NCBI RefSeq assembly: GCF_018139145.2 | Contig: NC_059477.1 | Span: 31,599,502 to 31,663,501 of the forward strand | From: Gymnogyps californianus | Taxonomy: Eukaryota; Chordata; Aves; Accipitriformes; Cathartidae | Direction of reading: 5' to 3' | DNA: 64,000 nucleotides | Shown here: piece after piece, positions 13,441 through 25,570 of the stretch | Layout: each line of letters begins with the position of its first letter | Numbering within the stretch: the stretch's first letter is position 1 | Notes under the pieces: model-generated | The model's input: the letters and a program-made list of their open reading frames with translations, nothing else | The model's database searches: none | What the model was told of the DNA's origin: nothing | Program-made: the position numbers and the translations under genes

Positions 13441-13769
13441 TGAGAGGGGAAGGTGCTACAGTTCAGACCCTGGTAATGAACAGTCTGGTGGTGTGCTGAC
13501 CCTGGATTCGCACGCTCCTGGGAAACGGGCATCTGTCCTCTGCCTGCGCCCCTGGGGATCGCAGCTGGCCTGTGCCGGGGAGAGCATCCCAGAGGCTGGG
13601 CTTTGCCTGATCCTTTTCCGCGGCCTGCAGCTAAGCAGCTCCAGCCACCACAACACAAGAAAGGGAGAAAGATGAGGGCAGAGGGGGACAGAAGGCAAGG
13701 ACAGCCTATTCGCCCCATGCTAGGAGGAAAGCTGGCCCAGCCATTCACATACCAGCTTGAGATCTGGCA

Positions 13770-13960
13770 AGGTTTTATTTGGCAGACCCTGCTCTGTCAC
13801 AGACTTCCAGAGCGACCTTGGCCAAGGTATTTCATCTTACTGTATCTCAGCTCCCCAGCTGTGAAGCAGGGATGACACTGCTTCTCTCTCTCACAGGAGT
13901 GGTCTTAAAGTTTGTGAGGCATTCAAACATCACAGCCCTGGGAGCCATAAAAACTCTTTA
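13770..13960 (+). mobile_element. MIR-like core-SINE relic
   Basis: GCGACCTTGGCCAAGGTATT at 13,812-13,831, CATCTTACTGTATCTCAGCT, CCCCAGCTGTGAAGCAGGGA, TCACAGGAGTGGTCTTAAAG and GTTTGTGAGGCATTCAAAC follow MIR from core to tail in the right order. It is among the clearest MIR-like copies in the window. A palindromic relic follows about 30 bases later. Confidence 0.8.
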
Positions 13961-13989
13961 AGCAGGCAGATCCATCACACTCTATGCTC

Positions 13990-14085
13990 CATTCTCCTCT
14001 CACCCCGGCACGGCTCCATTGACTTCAACCCATTTACCCTGTCACGGAGGACATGAAATCAGAGTCAGGCCCTTGATCTGGCAAA
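13990..14085. repeat. Relic of a sauropsid palindromic repeat
   Basis: GGCACGGCTCCATTGACTTC (core 14,014-14,028), CCATTTACCCTG, then GAAATCAGAGTCAGGCCCTT match the block '...actccattgacttcaatggatttacactggtgtaaatgagatcagaatcaggccc' that recurs in turtle, crocodile and bird DNA. Only one arm is well kept. It lies just 3' of a MIR relic. Confidence 0.6.
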
Positions 14086-15324
14086 GGGATTGCCTCTTCC
14101 TCGGAGTTGCTGCAATAACCAGCAGAATGGGACCCAGTGGGGGCTATAGCAACGTAAGTGCTCATCAGTACTAAAGGAAATAGGCCCATATCTCGGCCAC
14201 CAAAGTCATTCACACCTGAGCAAAGCACATAATGCTGACAGCCCAGTACTCTCTATGCAAACTGCTGCTATCACCTTACTGCCTTTTACACCGCTTTGGA
14301 AACAGAGGGAAGAGAAGATGCGAAGGAGCTTAACATACATACTGGTATAGGTCAGCAGTAAATTCATGCAGTCAGTGGAACAATAACCGTGTAAAGAAGA
14401 AAACAGGATTCAAGGTGTTTGGGTGTCAGCCCCCTTGGCCTCCCAAGGGGCAGAGCCTTGCTCCTGTAACACGGCTGCACTTGGTATGCAGTCAGCACAT
14501 CAGCAAATCATGACTCCCCGCATGAAAGGGCTCATTCTGTCTACGTGCGTTTCTCTGTCTGTGTGTTCACTCTCGCCAAGGCAAGAAAAGCACTTTATCC
14601 TTCATTTTTATGCTCAGCCACATGCTTCTCCAGCCTTCCCACATTGTGTACGCGACTGTAAGAATGTGGAATAGTTCTCTTTCCAAAATGTATACATCTC
14701 CACCTCCCAGGAAAAGGACTCCAAACCCACACCTACATTCAGCATGAAGTGCTGGACATTTTCTTCTAAACCCAGCTCCTACTTCAGGAGGCATTTGATC
14801 TGAACAGAAAACAAGGGCATGATCAAAACCAGTCAGTAAGCACCTTTTCACTGACCCCAGCGGGCTTTAGTTGAGGTTCTCTGTGTTCAATTACTTACAG
14901 TCAGTATTACTAAAGAAGAGTCTTGAGAATACCTTGCAACCTGCAAAGCCGCTAATGTGGAACACAGCACATGAGAAGAGACAATGTAATTCATTTGGGA
15001 AACTTAACATGCTAATAGAGATCCCTTCCTTCAATGTCAATGATCTTTTCTGTGAACTTGGTTGCATGATCATTTGTTCTTGGACATAAGTTTAGCTTTC
15101 TACAAGTGAAGAAAGGGGATTATAAATTTGCACAGCATACAGGAAACCTCTGTTCCTATGATAATAGTTTGCAGTCTTCTGGATCTGGCTGCAGGACTGT
15201 GGCCAAAGCAATATCATGGAAACCGAATAGTCTAACCCCATTCTTAGTGACATTCCCAAATCCACAGAAATAAGAGCACCAATAAAGTCTGAAAAGAAAA
15301 TCTGATGAATTTTAAGAAAGGTGG

Positions 15325-15450
15325 GGCCTGACTTTGTGCAGCATTTAAGAAGCACATGCTTGAAATTAAGCATATACCTAGGGGTCATCGACTTCAGTGG
15401 CACTTATTCATCGGTCTAAGTTATGTCTTGATTTGGGATCTGAAAGCTTC
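15325..15450. repeat. Relic of a sauropsid palindromic repeat (long-arm type)
   Basis: GGGGCCTGACTTTGTGCAGC, AAGAAGCACATGCTTGAAAT, TAAGCATATACCTAGGGGTC, and the core ATCGACTTCAGTGGCACTTA (about 15,387-15,406) follow the block '...aagcacatgcttaactttaagcatatgcataggcccattgacttcagtgggactt...'. The right arm decays toward GGATCTGAAAG. It is one of the best preserved copies here. Confidence 0.65.
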
Positions 15451-15829
15451 GACATTAGAAAGCAAATGCACAGAAGACTTCTCATTTTTATGATTAAAGG
15501 CATATCACATCAATCTCGTATCAACAAGGAGACTTTATTTATAGAATATGATATTAAATCTGAATTCCTTTCAAATATTGAGAGTATTTTGTTACATTAC
15601 GCATCCAGGTGCGACATGCGATTTTGACAGACAGGCTCATCTGAGAGGTGCCAATTAATAAACACACTCAGAAGCAGAGCGTGACAAAAGTCACAACATC
15701 ATCAAAGAAGGAATGTGTTTTCTCTCACAGGAGGAAATAGCAATGAGGAAAAAAGTTTGTTCATCTCCTCCAACAATATGTGAACAGTTCCCTTCAATTA
15801 CCCCATTACTCTTTTACTAACTATAAAGA

Positions 15830-16010
15830 GACATCACAAAGAATTTTAATAATAGGATGAAGAAATTATTATATATTACATTTCTATTTTATGCAATACA
15901 TCTCCATTGTTACTAACAAGTCAGAGAGAGTTAAAACTCGATGAAAAGGCTGTTGATTTTTTATCGTCATGTTTGCTTTTAAATTCATTGGAGTGCTTAA
16001 GCGAGCCGGT
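15830..16010. promoter_or_regulatory. Candidate conserved non-coding element
   Basis: This AT-rich repeat-free stretch runs from a poly-AT part (AATAATAGGATGAAG, ATTATATATTACATTTC) into TTTTTATCGTCATGTTTGCT and GCTTAAGCGAGCCGGTGAG. The unusual CpG-containing words in AT-rich context are the only hint of constraint. It is a weak call. Confidence 0.2.
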
Positions 16011-18229
16011 GAGTTCCACATTTGTTCCTAATCTGCTCTGAAGGAAGGGGGCCAGCGGCAGGGCAAAACAGGCAGTGTCTGGCACTTCTGCTTATTTTCA
16101 GATAGAGTTTAAGGCAGGAGTCCAGACCTGGAGGGTGTTTTAAAATACTGATCTTGAATTTCTACAGTACTTTTCTTCTTGGGAGGATATAATGGTGTCT
16201 TACACACCACGGCCACAATTCTACACTGAATTTATTCAGGCTTCATGTATGAAAAAGGGGATGAATTTTAGGAGGATTGGGGCTAGAGGTCACCGTGGCC
16301 ACTGCTTAATGCACACAGTTGCTGTTTAATGGTACAGAGAAGAAAATCCTACATGACTTATTCTATTAAATCTGCCAAGAAATAACCATGTGAAATGGAA
16401 CTGGCACCTCTTCACTTCTGAAAAATGCCAAGTGATAATTAATGATTTCAAATGTCAGAAACTTCATTTAATATCTTTCCTGGAGGACTAGTGACACCGT
16501 GCCTGACCGAATCAGCAGGAACAACTCTCTCGTCCGAGTCATCATCTGCCAACCCTAAGAGTCTTTCTTTAGGACCTGCTCAAACATCATTTCCTGTATA
16601 AGATCTGGCAAGAGCACAATGTGCCCGAGGCTATGACTGCACGCTGCTGATAGGTGAGGCTTTCTGTCCTACTGCTAACCCAAAATGGCCCAACTCACCC
16701 CTCCAGTCATGTCTTTGTATGCGTTACTTGTTGCTGACTCACATCCTGCCAAAGAAGTAACAATCATCTCCTACAAGAACCAGCGCTGACCCTCAAGTTG
16801 CTTCCTACCAGCTGCGTACAACCAGAGGAGTCCCAAACCTCATCTACAGCATGAGGTCCTGAGATGCATGTTTACGCCACTGAACTCAATGAGCAAGAAG
16901 CTTAGCAATTCAAGCCTGTTTTTACATATTTAGTCTACACCATAATGTAATGAAAAGAGAAGATTTTTTAGCAATAAAGCAATCAACGTGTTTTCAAGTT
17001 ACTTGGCGCGAGCCCCCTGGATGGTTAGTTTTTCTTTTGATCTCAGTGAACTGCCTTTGAAACTTTCCTATTTCTGAGAGAGAGAAAAAGATCCCATTTT
17101 GCTGGGCAACAACTTTAATTCGTATGCAACTTTCTTCCTTGCTTTGTCAACCTCAGACAAGGGTAACAGGTTAATTGATGTTTTTATTGGTATAACGGAT
17201 GCCAATTATAAAGTGTGTGTTAAACTCCTATGTTCTAGTTAAGTGAAAAAAACAGATCATGTATACCATCCACACTCTGCTATCCAAAGTAACAAGAAGT
17301 TGGAATATCCCAGGTAACAGAAAACAAAAAAAGATAATGAAAATAGTAAAGACACAACTCGCTACTGTGAGTCAGCACAGATCCAGCACGGCTGGCTCTG
17401 AGACAAAGCTGAAAAGCCCTGCCTGATCTGAGCCAACTTCCCAGCTCTCATTAGGCTGAGCTTACGTGCTCAGTCTCCACACCGGACCTGTGCATTCACT
17501 GCACGTGAGCAAATCTTTCCAGACGCCAGGGCCGTGGGGGCTGCAGCCACAGAGCTCTCCGAGCGCTCTCCTGGTTTGGACCCAGCCCCAGCCATCTTTA
17601 CAAGTTCCAGCTGTGCCAGAGCCATCACTGACCCTGTGATCCGTGTGGTGGTTACAGCACGGGTCCTCCCATCTCCTGCAGGAAACGCAAGTGTCTTGTG
17701 GGCCACACTACTCATGCCTGCAACATGCTTATGGCCTGAAAGAATCCACAGAGCTACATGCTAGTTTAAGAAGCTTACTAATGGACTTGGCAGACAAGAA
17801 AAAGAAAATGTGTACGATTTAACATTTTTCTTCTTTCTTTAAATCTGGAAACACTTGGCAGATGCAATTAACCTTGTGTGGTCATCTCTTCCCACGGCTT
17901 CACGTGGCTGCATAACTTTCCCATCCAAATTGCTCATTCAGTGCAAAGTTCCTCTTCAGAGAGTTTTCTTCCAATTTCCCCCCCCCCCCATCAAGTGGTC
18001 TTAAAGAAAGGACTTGGGCATGCTGGACTTCAAATGACCCTTGAATGCTGTGCTTACTTTCACAGCAGGATGCATCAACTGCTTCATCAAATAAGTCTCA
18101 AGCAGACAGGTTTGTTGATTGGGAAAGCAAAGTCTCAAGCTGAGGGTAAAGGGTATGTCACAAATATTAGTGTGAGTACAGTGAAGGCCCCATATCCTTG
18201 CAGAGAACAGTGTTCGCCCTAGGCTAAAG

Positions 18230-18545
18230 TCTGTGTTAATATTTTGAATTTATATCACATCTTCTCAGCTGATCTTACGGGAAAAAGGCCGATTGGATTT
18301 TATAGCTCAAGAGCTAATAGGATTCTACAGGATTTAATAAAGAAAGAAACTGCCGTTAGTTTACTATCCTGTAACAAGGAATATAGAGCTGTGTTAAATT
18401 TCAATATTTTATAAAATATTTGCACTGAAAATAGAGCTGCAAATCCATGTTACGTGTTAATAGTTTAAAATTAAATACCTGGATGCGTAGCTGCTGATGA
18501 ACCCCATACTGAGAAAAATAAGATATCCTATAATTTTATAGCCTA
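18230..18545. promoter_or_regulatory. Candidate conserved non-coding element with an 18-base palindrome
   Basis: This is a repeat-free AT-rich block. AATATTTTATAAAATATT at 18,403-18,420 is a perfect 18-base palindrome, followed by TTGCACTGAAAATAGAGCTG and TTACGTGTTAATAGTTTAAA. The left part holds GATTGGATTTTATAGC and CAGGATTTAATAAAG, resembling CDX/HOX-type sites (TTTAT). Function is inferred only. Confidence 0.25.
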
Positions 18546-21500
18546 AATCTCCGACATCTGCAGTATCTTCCACTCCAGGTGCTCCCTTTGCTTTGGAAAT
18601 TTGGATTCAGAGGAAGAAGAAAATTGGAACTCTGCAAAAGCTTAATCCAGAACCAAGGTAGATCAAAATGAATTTAGGCACTGCTGCTTACAGAAATATC
18701 TGCTGAGGTGTATGGCACACTAATAGACCTTGGGTTGATATTGCCAGTTATCCCCTCTGCAACATCCAGACTCTCCCCAGGCATGTGTGAGCCTCCTTTT
18801 TTTAGTACCGCTGGTGCTTGCAGACAGGGATATGGCAGCCTGAGCTTCTTCCTCGATACTGAGAGCTCCCATGGGCAGCCAGCTCTGCAGCTGCCCAGAG
18901 ATGAGTGCTAACACCACAGGGCACCAAGACCTTGGTGTTTTTACCAAACTGGTTCTGAGGAGAACTCAACTCAACTCAACTACCAGAGAAGGGAAGAATC
19001 AGTAACAATTTGTACACAGGCCCAAGGGTGGGATTGACTAGAAAGGAAACAAAATCTTGAAGGAAGCATGTGAAGGACCACAAAGTCCCAGGTGGACTAG
19101 ATACTGAAGCATGGATTGAGCCCAGCTGATTTTGACAGCTCTCTACAAACAAGACCCTTAGGAAGCTAGGTCCCTTCTAATGAACTGACTGGGACGAAAA
19201 GAGCTGCTCTGCAAATTGGACCTTGCCAGAGAAGAGCCAGATAAGTGTATGACAAAGACCATACCTGATCCTAGGGAGAAGATCTGACAAGCCAGACTCA
19301 GGAGCCAGAAGCTATTTATGATGGCAGCAAAAAAAATAAACTCTCAACTATAGCCTTGGAAGCAACAGGCTTCCTGAGCCAAGCATCATCTCCTAGATAA
19401 CAATCTAATAAGAAATCTCTCCCCAGCTCCCTCCCTCCCCTCCTCCGTGTGTGCATCCCTTTGATGTACAGCTGCAAGGGCTGGCCAGGTGCAATCTGTT
19501 TTATTGAGTAATATGCATATAGCTTTGGAAAATATTCTCAAGACTTCAGATGAACCTGGGTTCAATGTTTTATGTCTATGAGTTTCAGCTCCTGATAGGG
19601 AAGTTCTGCAGCTGCTGGCTGAGCACATCTCCTCACTTGGAAGGCACTGTACCCCCCTGTTCAGCTTGCAGGCACCTGAGTGAAAAAGCTGAGGTGCAGG
19701 ACAACCCTGCAACTTCGTACAAGAAAAGGCTGGGCAGGGAGCTGGCTCTTGGGGAGGGGAAGGTAATTGAATGTGAATTTGCAGGGGATTCACTCACTTG
19801 CAGTCTCTCTGAACCAAACCTGCAGGGTTCTGCCTGTGAACTGAGGGCTGTAGGGAGGGAAGGGGCTGGGGATTTTTTCTGTGCTGGCTGCTATGTTCTG
19901 GGCCACCGCACACAGATGAACTTCTCCATTACTCAGCTTCCAAGTGAGGCCAGATTGTTTGTCCTGGCTTTGACTCCTTCTTTGCACAAGTCCAGCCACG
20001 TGCTGTGGAGCTGGTTTGGATGATTCCCTTCTCTTCATCATGCAAGGACAAGTCTGTTTAAACCTACCTCCAACCCCAAGAGTAGGTGTCTGGAGTGCAC
20101 TGCTGGGCAGACACCCAAGACAGCTCTCGACAAGCTAGGCTGAGCCTTGAGAGCAACACAACCACTTTTCTTTTGGCACTTGGGAACGACGTAACCACTC
20201 TGCCAAGCTAATGCAACCTGCTTCCAAGGAAGACTAATTAACCCCAAAAAGCATCACACTAGTGTCATCACCTGGCTCTGGATTGCTAAACAAGCACCTC
20301 CGGGGCTCACCTGGGCATTTCCACGAAATGCTGCTCTGCACCACGTAAGCTGCGTACCGTAGCATACCACCTGCTGCTGCCCACAGCTGAAAACTCCTAC
20401 CTGAAGCACAGGCAGAGATGTACGTGCTGTCCCACCCACCCCAATACACCCAGCAAGAAGACAGGCAGCATCCAGAGACATGAAGTGAGTACAACTCAGA
20501 GATGGCAAAAAGGTAAGAGTAAGACAATTAGATGTAGTAGGAGATCATTATAATACACCCAATTGCTCAGTGCTCATGACTGTCTTGCTCACTGGAGCTG
20601 TTATCCTCTGTCCACACATGCCTCTCCCTGGCCCTTGACCCTCAATCGGTGCCAGCAGTAGAGAAGTGTCTGACCCCAAAGCCAAGTGCTAGCCCCGCAC
20701 AGCATGTACAAAGGATCCAGAAACACCCATTCCCCTCTTCCTTTGCCAGGGAATCAGCGGATGCTGAATTCTGTCTACAGGTTTTTTCCTCTCACCACAC
20801 ACACAACGAGCAATTTCCAATATACATGCTCATTACGCTCCAGTGGAGCATACGATAAAGTAAAGGTAAGCGGCAGCCAGAGGACTGTCTGCACACAGCA
20901 GCCAATGATGGGGAAGCTGTTCTAAGCTTACAAAATCGACTCAGACACTTCCAGAAATTCACATCAGATATCCACCCTCTCTGAATGGATAATAAATACG
21001 TCTGACCCAATAATCCAAGTGTTATCTGCATTCCAACTACCAAATCATACAATACAGCTACACACCTGATGTAATTTTAATAACATAAGACCACAAAGAG
21101 CAATGGAGCACAATGGTGAAAGCAGACAAGGGAACATTGATTTTCAGATTGCGTTCCACTATAAACATCAAACTGCTGGTGGTTTATCTGAAATATAAGC
21201 AGACCTAAGCGGAGCAAAGGAGGCTGAAGTCCATGCGTTTAGGCTGAACAGTGCTTAATGTGCCAACCCCAGTGAATCCTGCAGGCAAGCTGCTTCTGCC
21301 AGCCATAAACAGATGTTCTTCATTCAGGATCAATACAACTTCAACTACAGTTATACTAATTGTAATAGCTGGATTTTGACAATGTTCATGCATGTGTTGT
21401 GCAACACAGGTTCCTGCCTACAGGGGCAGAATTTAAACTTCTTTTAGCACAGATAATTATACCTTATCTTAAGGCCTTGACCAAACTCCTCATGCTCATG

Positions 21501-22974
21501 TAACATAAGTTTTAACACCCTGAATGCTTTCAGCTCTCACTGACTTGTAGTCCCAGGAAGCTCTTCAAGAACAGCCTCTGAGGAACAGATCCATAGGAGA
21601 AGGCTCACTGCTAGCTTTTGCTGTCATTTACTTGGTTATCAACCGTATAACTTCCCTGACATCAGCTGAATTATTCCTTTTTACAACCAGGAAATCACAA
21701 GCACAATTTTGTACACTGTACTTTGACATTATTCGAGTCAGATAAGGGATCTGAGTTTTCTTTCAGAAGCTACTTTCCATCTAACGTATTTGGGAGCACA
21801 CATACTATGTTTCTTTGGCTAAATCATAAGCTATTAATCCCTCTCCCCATTCAGAATGCATAAGCTTCTAAACCACACACCAAATGGCACTGAGTTTAGA
21901 CAAAAAGGAGTTAAAATTTTAACCTACTTCTCAACAGGTGGGTTGGACAGACCTGTATTCCTAAATGTAACACTGGCATGAGCTAGGAAATTTGGATTTG
22001 TCTTCTGGGGAAGATGAGCTCAAACAATATAACTTAAAAAGGGCTAAGTTAGGAACATTAAATAAGATATCAGCCCTGGATGCAGGCAGAGCTTTCTAGG
22101 GATGAATTCTCTATATAATGATGCACTGCATGCTGCATAGGTTCTGCCCTAAGCATCTGCGGCTGCCTGCTGTCAAAGGCAGACACCAGGAGAAATGGGG
22201 CTTTAGTGTGATAGGTCTAGTGAATGACACAGAGGAGAACTCCTAAATTCTGATGGCTTTGATGGCTGTCAGTTTTGACCCTGTGTCACTGCAGCCAACA
22301 GCCAACTTTCCTTCTTTACTGGCACGCTGAACAAACATGCGAGGGCCCTCCTTCTGTCTGGGCCAGCAAAATCTGCAGCCAGATCTCAGCTGAAAGTCAC
22401 TACTTACTGATAGTACAGTATTACTGTAATGCTCGGATTTCCCAAGAAATGCAGTGGCCACAGAAAGGAGATGCCTGGATCGAGCAGGTACAGCCTCCAA
22501 GGAGATGACAGTGTTTAGGTACTCTCTTGCTTCTACCGGAGTCTTGGAGGACTCCCTACTTACTTCAGCAGCAACAGGATTATGAAGACAGACAATTCAG
22601 TTACCTAGCTGATAAAAATATGATATTGGCATTGCTATCACATTGGTCCCAACCATAACATTTCCTGGTTCTTTCAGAAGCTTTTCAAGCACCATTTGGG
22701 GCTCAGTGAGCATTACTTCACCATCACTGCCCCTCTGAAGCCCTAAAGAAACATTTACCAGTATGCAAATACTTACAATTGTGAGTTTGTGCAAGAAGGG
22801 GAGATGCTTCTAGACTACTCTCTGTTTTTCTTTGGCAGAAATACAGAGCTGGTCACATTTTGGAAGGTATTTAAGCCTAATATTTTTCAAAGAACAAGAG
22901 CCTCTATGAAATAAATAAAGCAACAGAGCTTGATTCTCCACTGGACACCTCCAATTTCACACTGGTGCAACAGT

Positions 22975-23440
22975 ATCAAACAAATGGCCAAGAATGATTC
23001 ACGGTCTGGAAAATATGCTTTTCTGTGTGAGATTCAGAGAATTCAATCTTGTTAGCTTATCAAAGAGCAGGTTAAGAGGAGATTTGATCACAGTCTGTAG
23101 GTACCTACACAATATCTGGTATCTGATCCTAGGCAGTTCTTTAATCTGGCAGATCAAAGCACTAGAAGGTGAAATTAGATAAACAAACTGGAAAAAGCAG
23201 ACTTTTTACTCTTTACCTAGCCCTTCAACCTGGGATGTCATAGATTGTCCATTTCTTGCATACTCTAAGTTTGAATTTCTTCCTACTATAGGTATGTTCT
23301 AGCACAGTCATATATTATTGGATATAATGCTGGAATTAGCAGGTGAAATTCCATGTTCTGTAGTTTAACAGAAAATCAGGCTAGATGCTCATAGGCCATT
23401 CTGGCTTTAAAAATAAAAATAAATATGAAATAGTTTTATA
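22975..23440 (+). mobile_element. CR1 LINE 3' relic
   Basis: This is a plus-strand CR1 tail. AGCTTATCAAAGAGCAGGTT at 23,054, then AGATTTGATCACAGTCTGTA and a GGTACCTAC block match the typical CR1 run of 'entering Lys-Arg ... Leu ... tyr' codons upstream of the stop. The end near 23,380-23,420 (CAGGCTAGATGCTCATAGGC, then CATTCTGGCTTTAAAAATA) is the usual CR1 3' end. No intact ORF remains. It is an old, truncated copy. Confidence 0.75.
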
Positions 23441-23824
23441 CAAACATCCAATGTAATAATGCCACTTATCAAATTAATTTTTGACATTTAGAATATATTT
23501 TTGCAACAAAAGCTGTGTTGATTATGAAACAGCAAGTAAAACCTTTTCTCCTTTTGTCTGTAAGGAAGTTGGCTCCCTCGCTCCTTACACTCATGCAATT
23601 TATTTTGAGGCGAAGTGAGGAGGTTTGGGCTTTGTTTGGGTGGATTTCTTGTTATTATTAATTTCTCCCCTATATAATTAATATTGAGGCATCTTCAAAA
23701 CTCCCACACATGAAAAAAGCACATTCATAACCATGAAGATCTTCAGCCTTTAGCCTGGAATGCAGCTGACCTTTCCTTTCTCAGCCGTTACAGTTTCTTA
23801 GCTTCCACAAATGCATATTTACTC

Positions 23825-23850
23825 TTTTTTCTTTTTTCTTTTTTTTTTTT
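23825..23850. repeat. Pyrimidine/poly-T tract
   Basis: T-runs interrupted by single C residues (T6 C T6 C T12) occupy this stretch. It is a simple low-complexity tract. It could be the worn tail of an insertion, but no element body is recognisable next to it. Confidence 0.8.
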
Positions 23851-25439
23851 GGAAGTGTTCCATTCACAGTGTGCTAGGGGATTTCACTCAAAGTAACACA
23901 TGCTCCACAGATTAGCAGGCTCTTAAAAATACGCTTGTCCTCTCTTTATGGGCCTGGTCTATTAAAAAGAAGTTAACGGAAAGACACCCATTAGCTTCTG
24001 TGGGTATTGGATTGGGGCCTAAATTATTGCTAGTGCTGAACATGCACAGTCAGAAAGTATTGCAGAAAACATGTGCTATATACTGCTCTCCGAGTCTAAA
24101 GCGGATTTCCCTGACATCCTTTCCAAACTCCAGTGACTAGCTCTGAAGAAGACATCTGCTCTCCCACAGAGCATTTCCCTCTAACGACGGGCAGGAATCA
24201 GGCATTCCCTGGGTACTCACAGTGCATTTTTATATCACTTATCTCAGGCTTTTTGCCCTCCCCACACACACATGCAGCTCTTCTGTACACCAGGTTCTCT
24301 CCTCCCCATCTTACACTGTCAGCTTCTCCTTTCTAGGCCATCAACGGGAACAGTACTTGCAGCTCATAAAAACCGAATTGTTAGTGAACCACTGATTTTG
24401 ATATTGTCACATTCTTCTAAGCAGACGCACCATACCCCATATATGCACCACATCTGTATATATGCATCAAATGCACCTTGTGAGCTGAGGAGAAATGTCT
24501 TAATGGATCGAACAATTGTGCGTGATGTACAAAGTACATTTTGCAGACTCCTAAACATTGCCCTGGCAAGACCATCAGTGGGCTCGCCAGCTCATTACAG
24601 AATGCTAATTACATCCCATCAAGTGACCTGAAACTGCTGAACAGCACTGAGTTATGTATGCTTTCATGGGAAACACAGAAAGCTAAACCCCTCCACAGTT
24701 GACTTGCTTGGAAAAGATTAGTTTACGGAGACGTCTGTTCCTTGTCAAAAAATTCCTTCGATTTCTTTCTTTCATGTTGTACACGGACAGATCATTATTG
24801 GCTTGAAATTGCAGAATCCATTTCTTCCCGTTAAGAAAATCCATGGTAAGTCTTGCTGGGTTAAACTAGTATTTTAAAAAACAAAATGAGAACAGGCAGA
24901 AACAGGTTTCTGAAGATAAACAGAGGTTTAAAAAATGGCTTTAGTTTTAAATGGAAGCAGAAGCGCAGGCATAGAGAGCTGAATTTTTCTAAGTAAGTGA
25001 AACCAGAATCTGAAATCCAGTTGTGTGCAATCTAGATTGCTCAGCCACTCCCACTTATTCCAGTTACCTCCCCATTTCCCCACTACTGCAATGCTCACTT
25101 ATTGCCTCTTCTCTTTAATTAGGCATCCATCCCGCAAGCTGTTTATAGCAGCAGTGTCCCATTCACTGCAATAGGGCATGAGGTCTAGCTGTACGGAGCA
25201 CTTTGCCATCTGTTCAGGGCTGGGTCTAACTTACATATTGCGCGTTTGAAAAGCATCCCATATGCTGAAGTCCCACTCCTAACAGAGGCCTCTCAGGCAA
25301 GGCAGAACAGGAGCCTGCTTAGATATTAGTACAAAAATTAAAAATTACAGATTTTTTCCAGCTCCAAGCATGTTCTTCATTCCTACAGCTCTCCTACAGT
25401 TGACTTTCCTCAACTGTTTTTAAAGCTCTCCTGAAGGAG

Positions 25440-25570
25440 ACAAGTGTCTGTATTTACAAACAGGGAAACTGTGCACAGGAAAAACTGATAGCAAAGCCAG
25501 AAATAGTACCTCAGCTCCCCAGTCCCAGGCCAGCCCCAAATATACTAGGCTACACTTGTCTTTCAGGAAG
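25440..25570 (-). mobile_element. MIR-like relic, minus strand
   Basis: TTTACAAACAGGGAAACTGT at 25,453-25,472, GCACAGGAAAAACTG, AGCAAAGCCAGAAATAGTAC and CCCAGTCCCAGGCCAG match the reverse complement of MIR ('ttacagatggggaaactgaggcacagagaggt...agagccgggatttgaa...'). Confidence 0.55.

Larger units (their letters stand above)
15455..22970. other. Long unique non-coding stretch
   Basis: No gene or clear interspersed repeat is seen over about 7.5 kb apart from the candidate elements listed. A C12 run lies at 17,978-17,989, and a short CTCAA array (three to four units) at about 18,964-18,980. ORFs of 114-157 codons at 17,878-18,222 and 19,550-20,023 look like chance. Confidence 0.5.

Noticed and set aside
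19550..20023. 157-codon plus-strand ORF
   Set aside because: No recognisable domain, with an equally open minus-strand frame overlapping part of it. Treated as chance.
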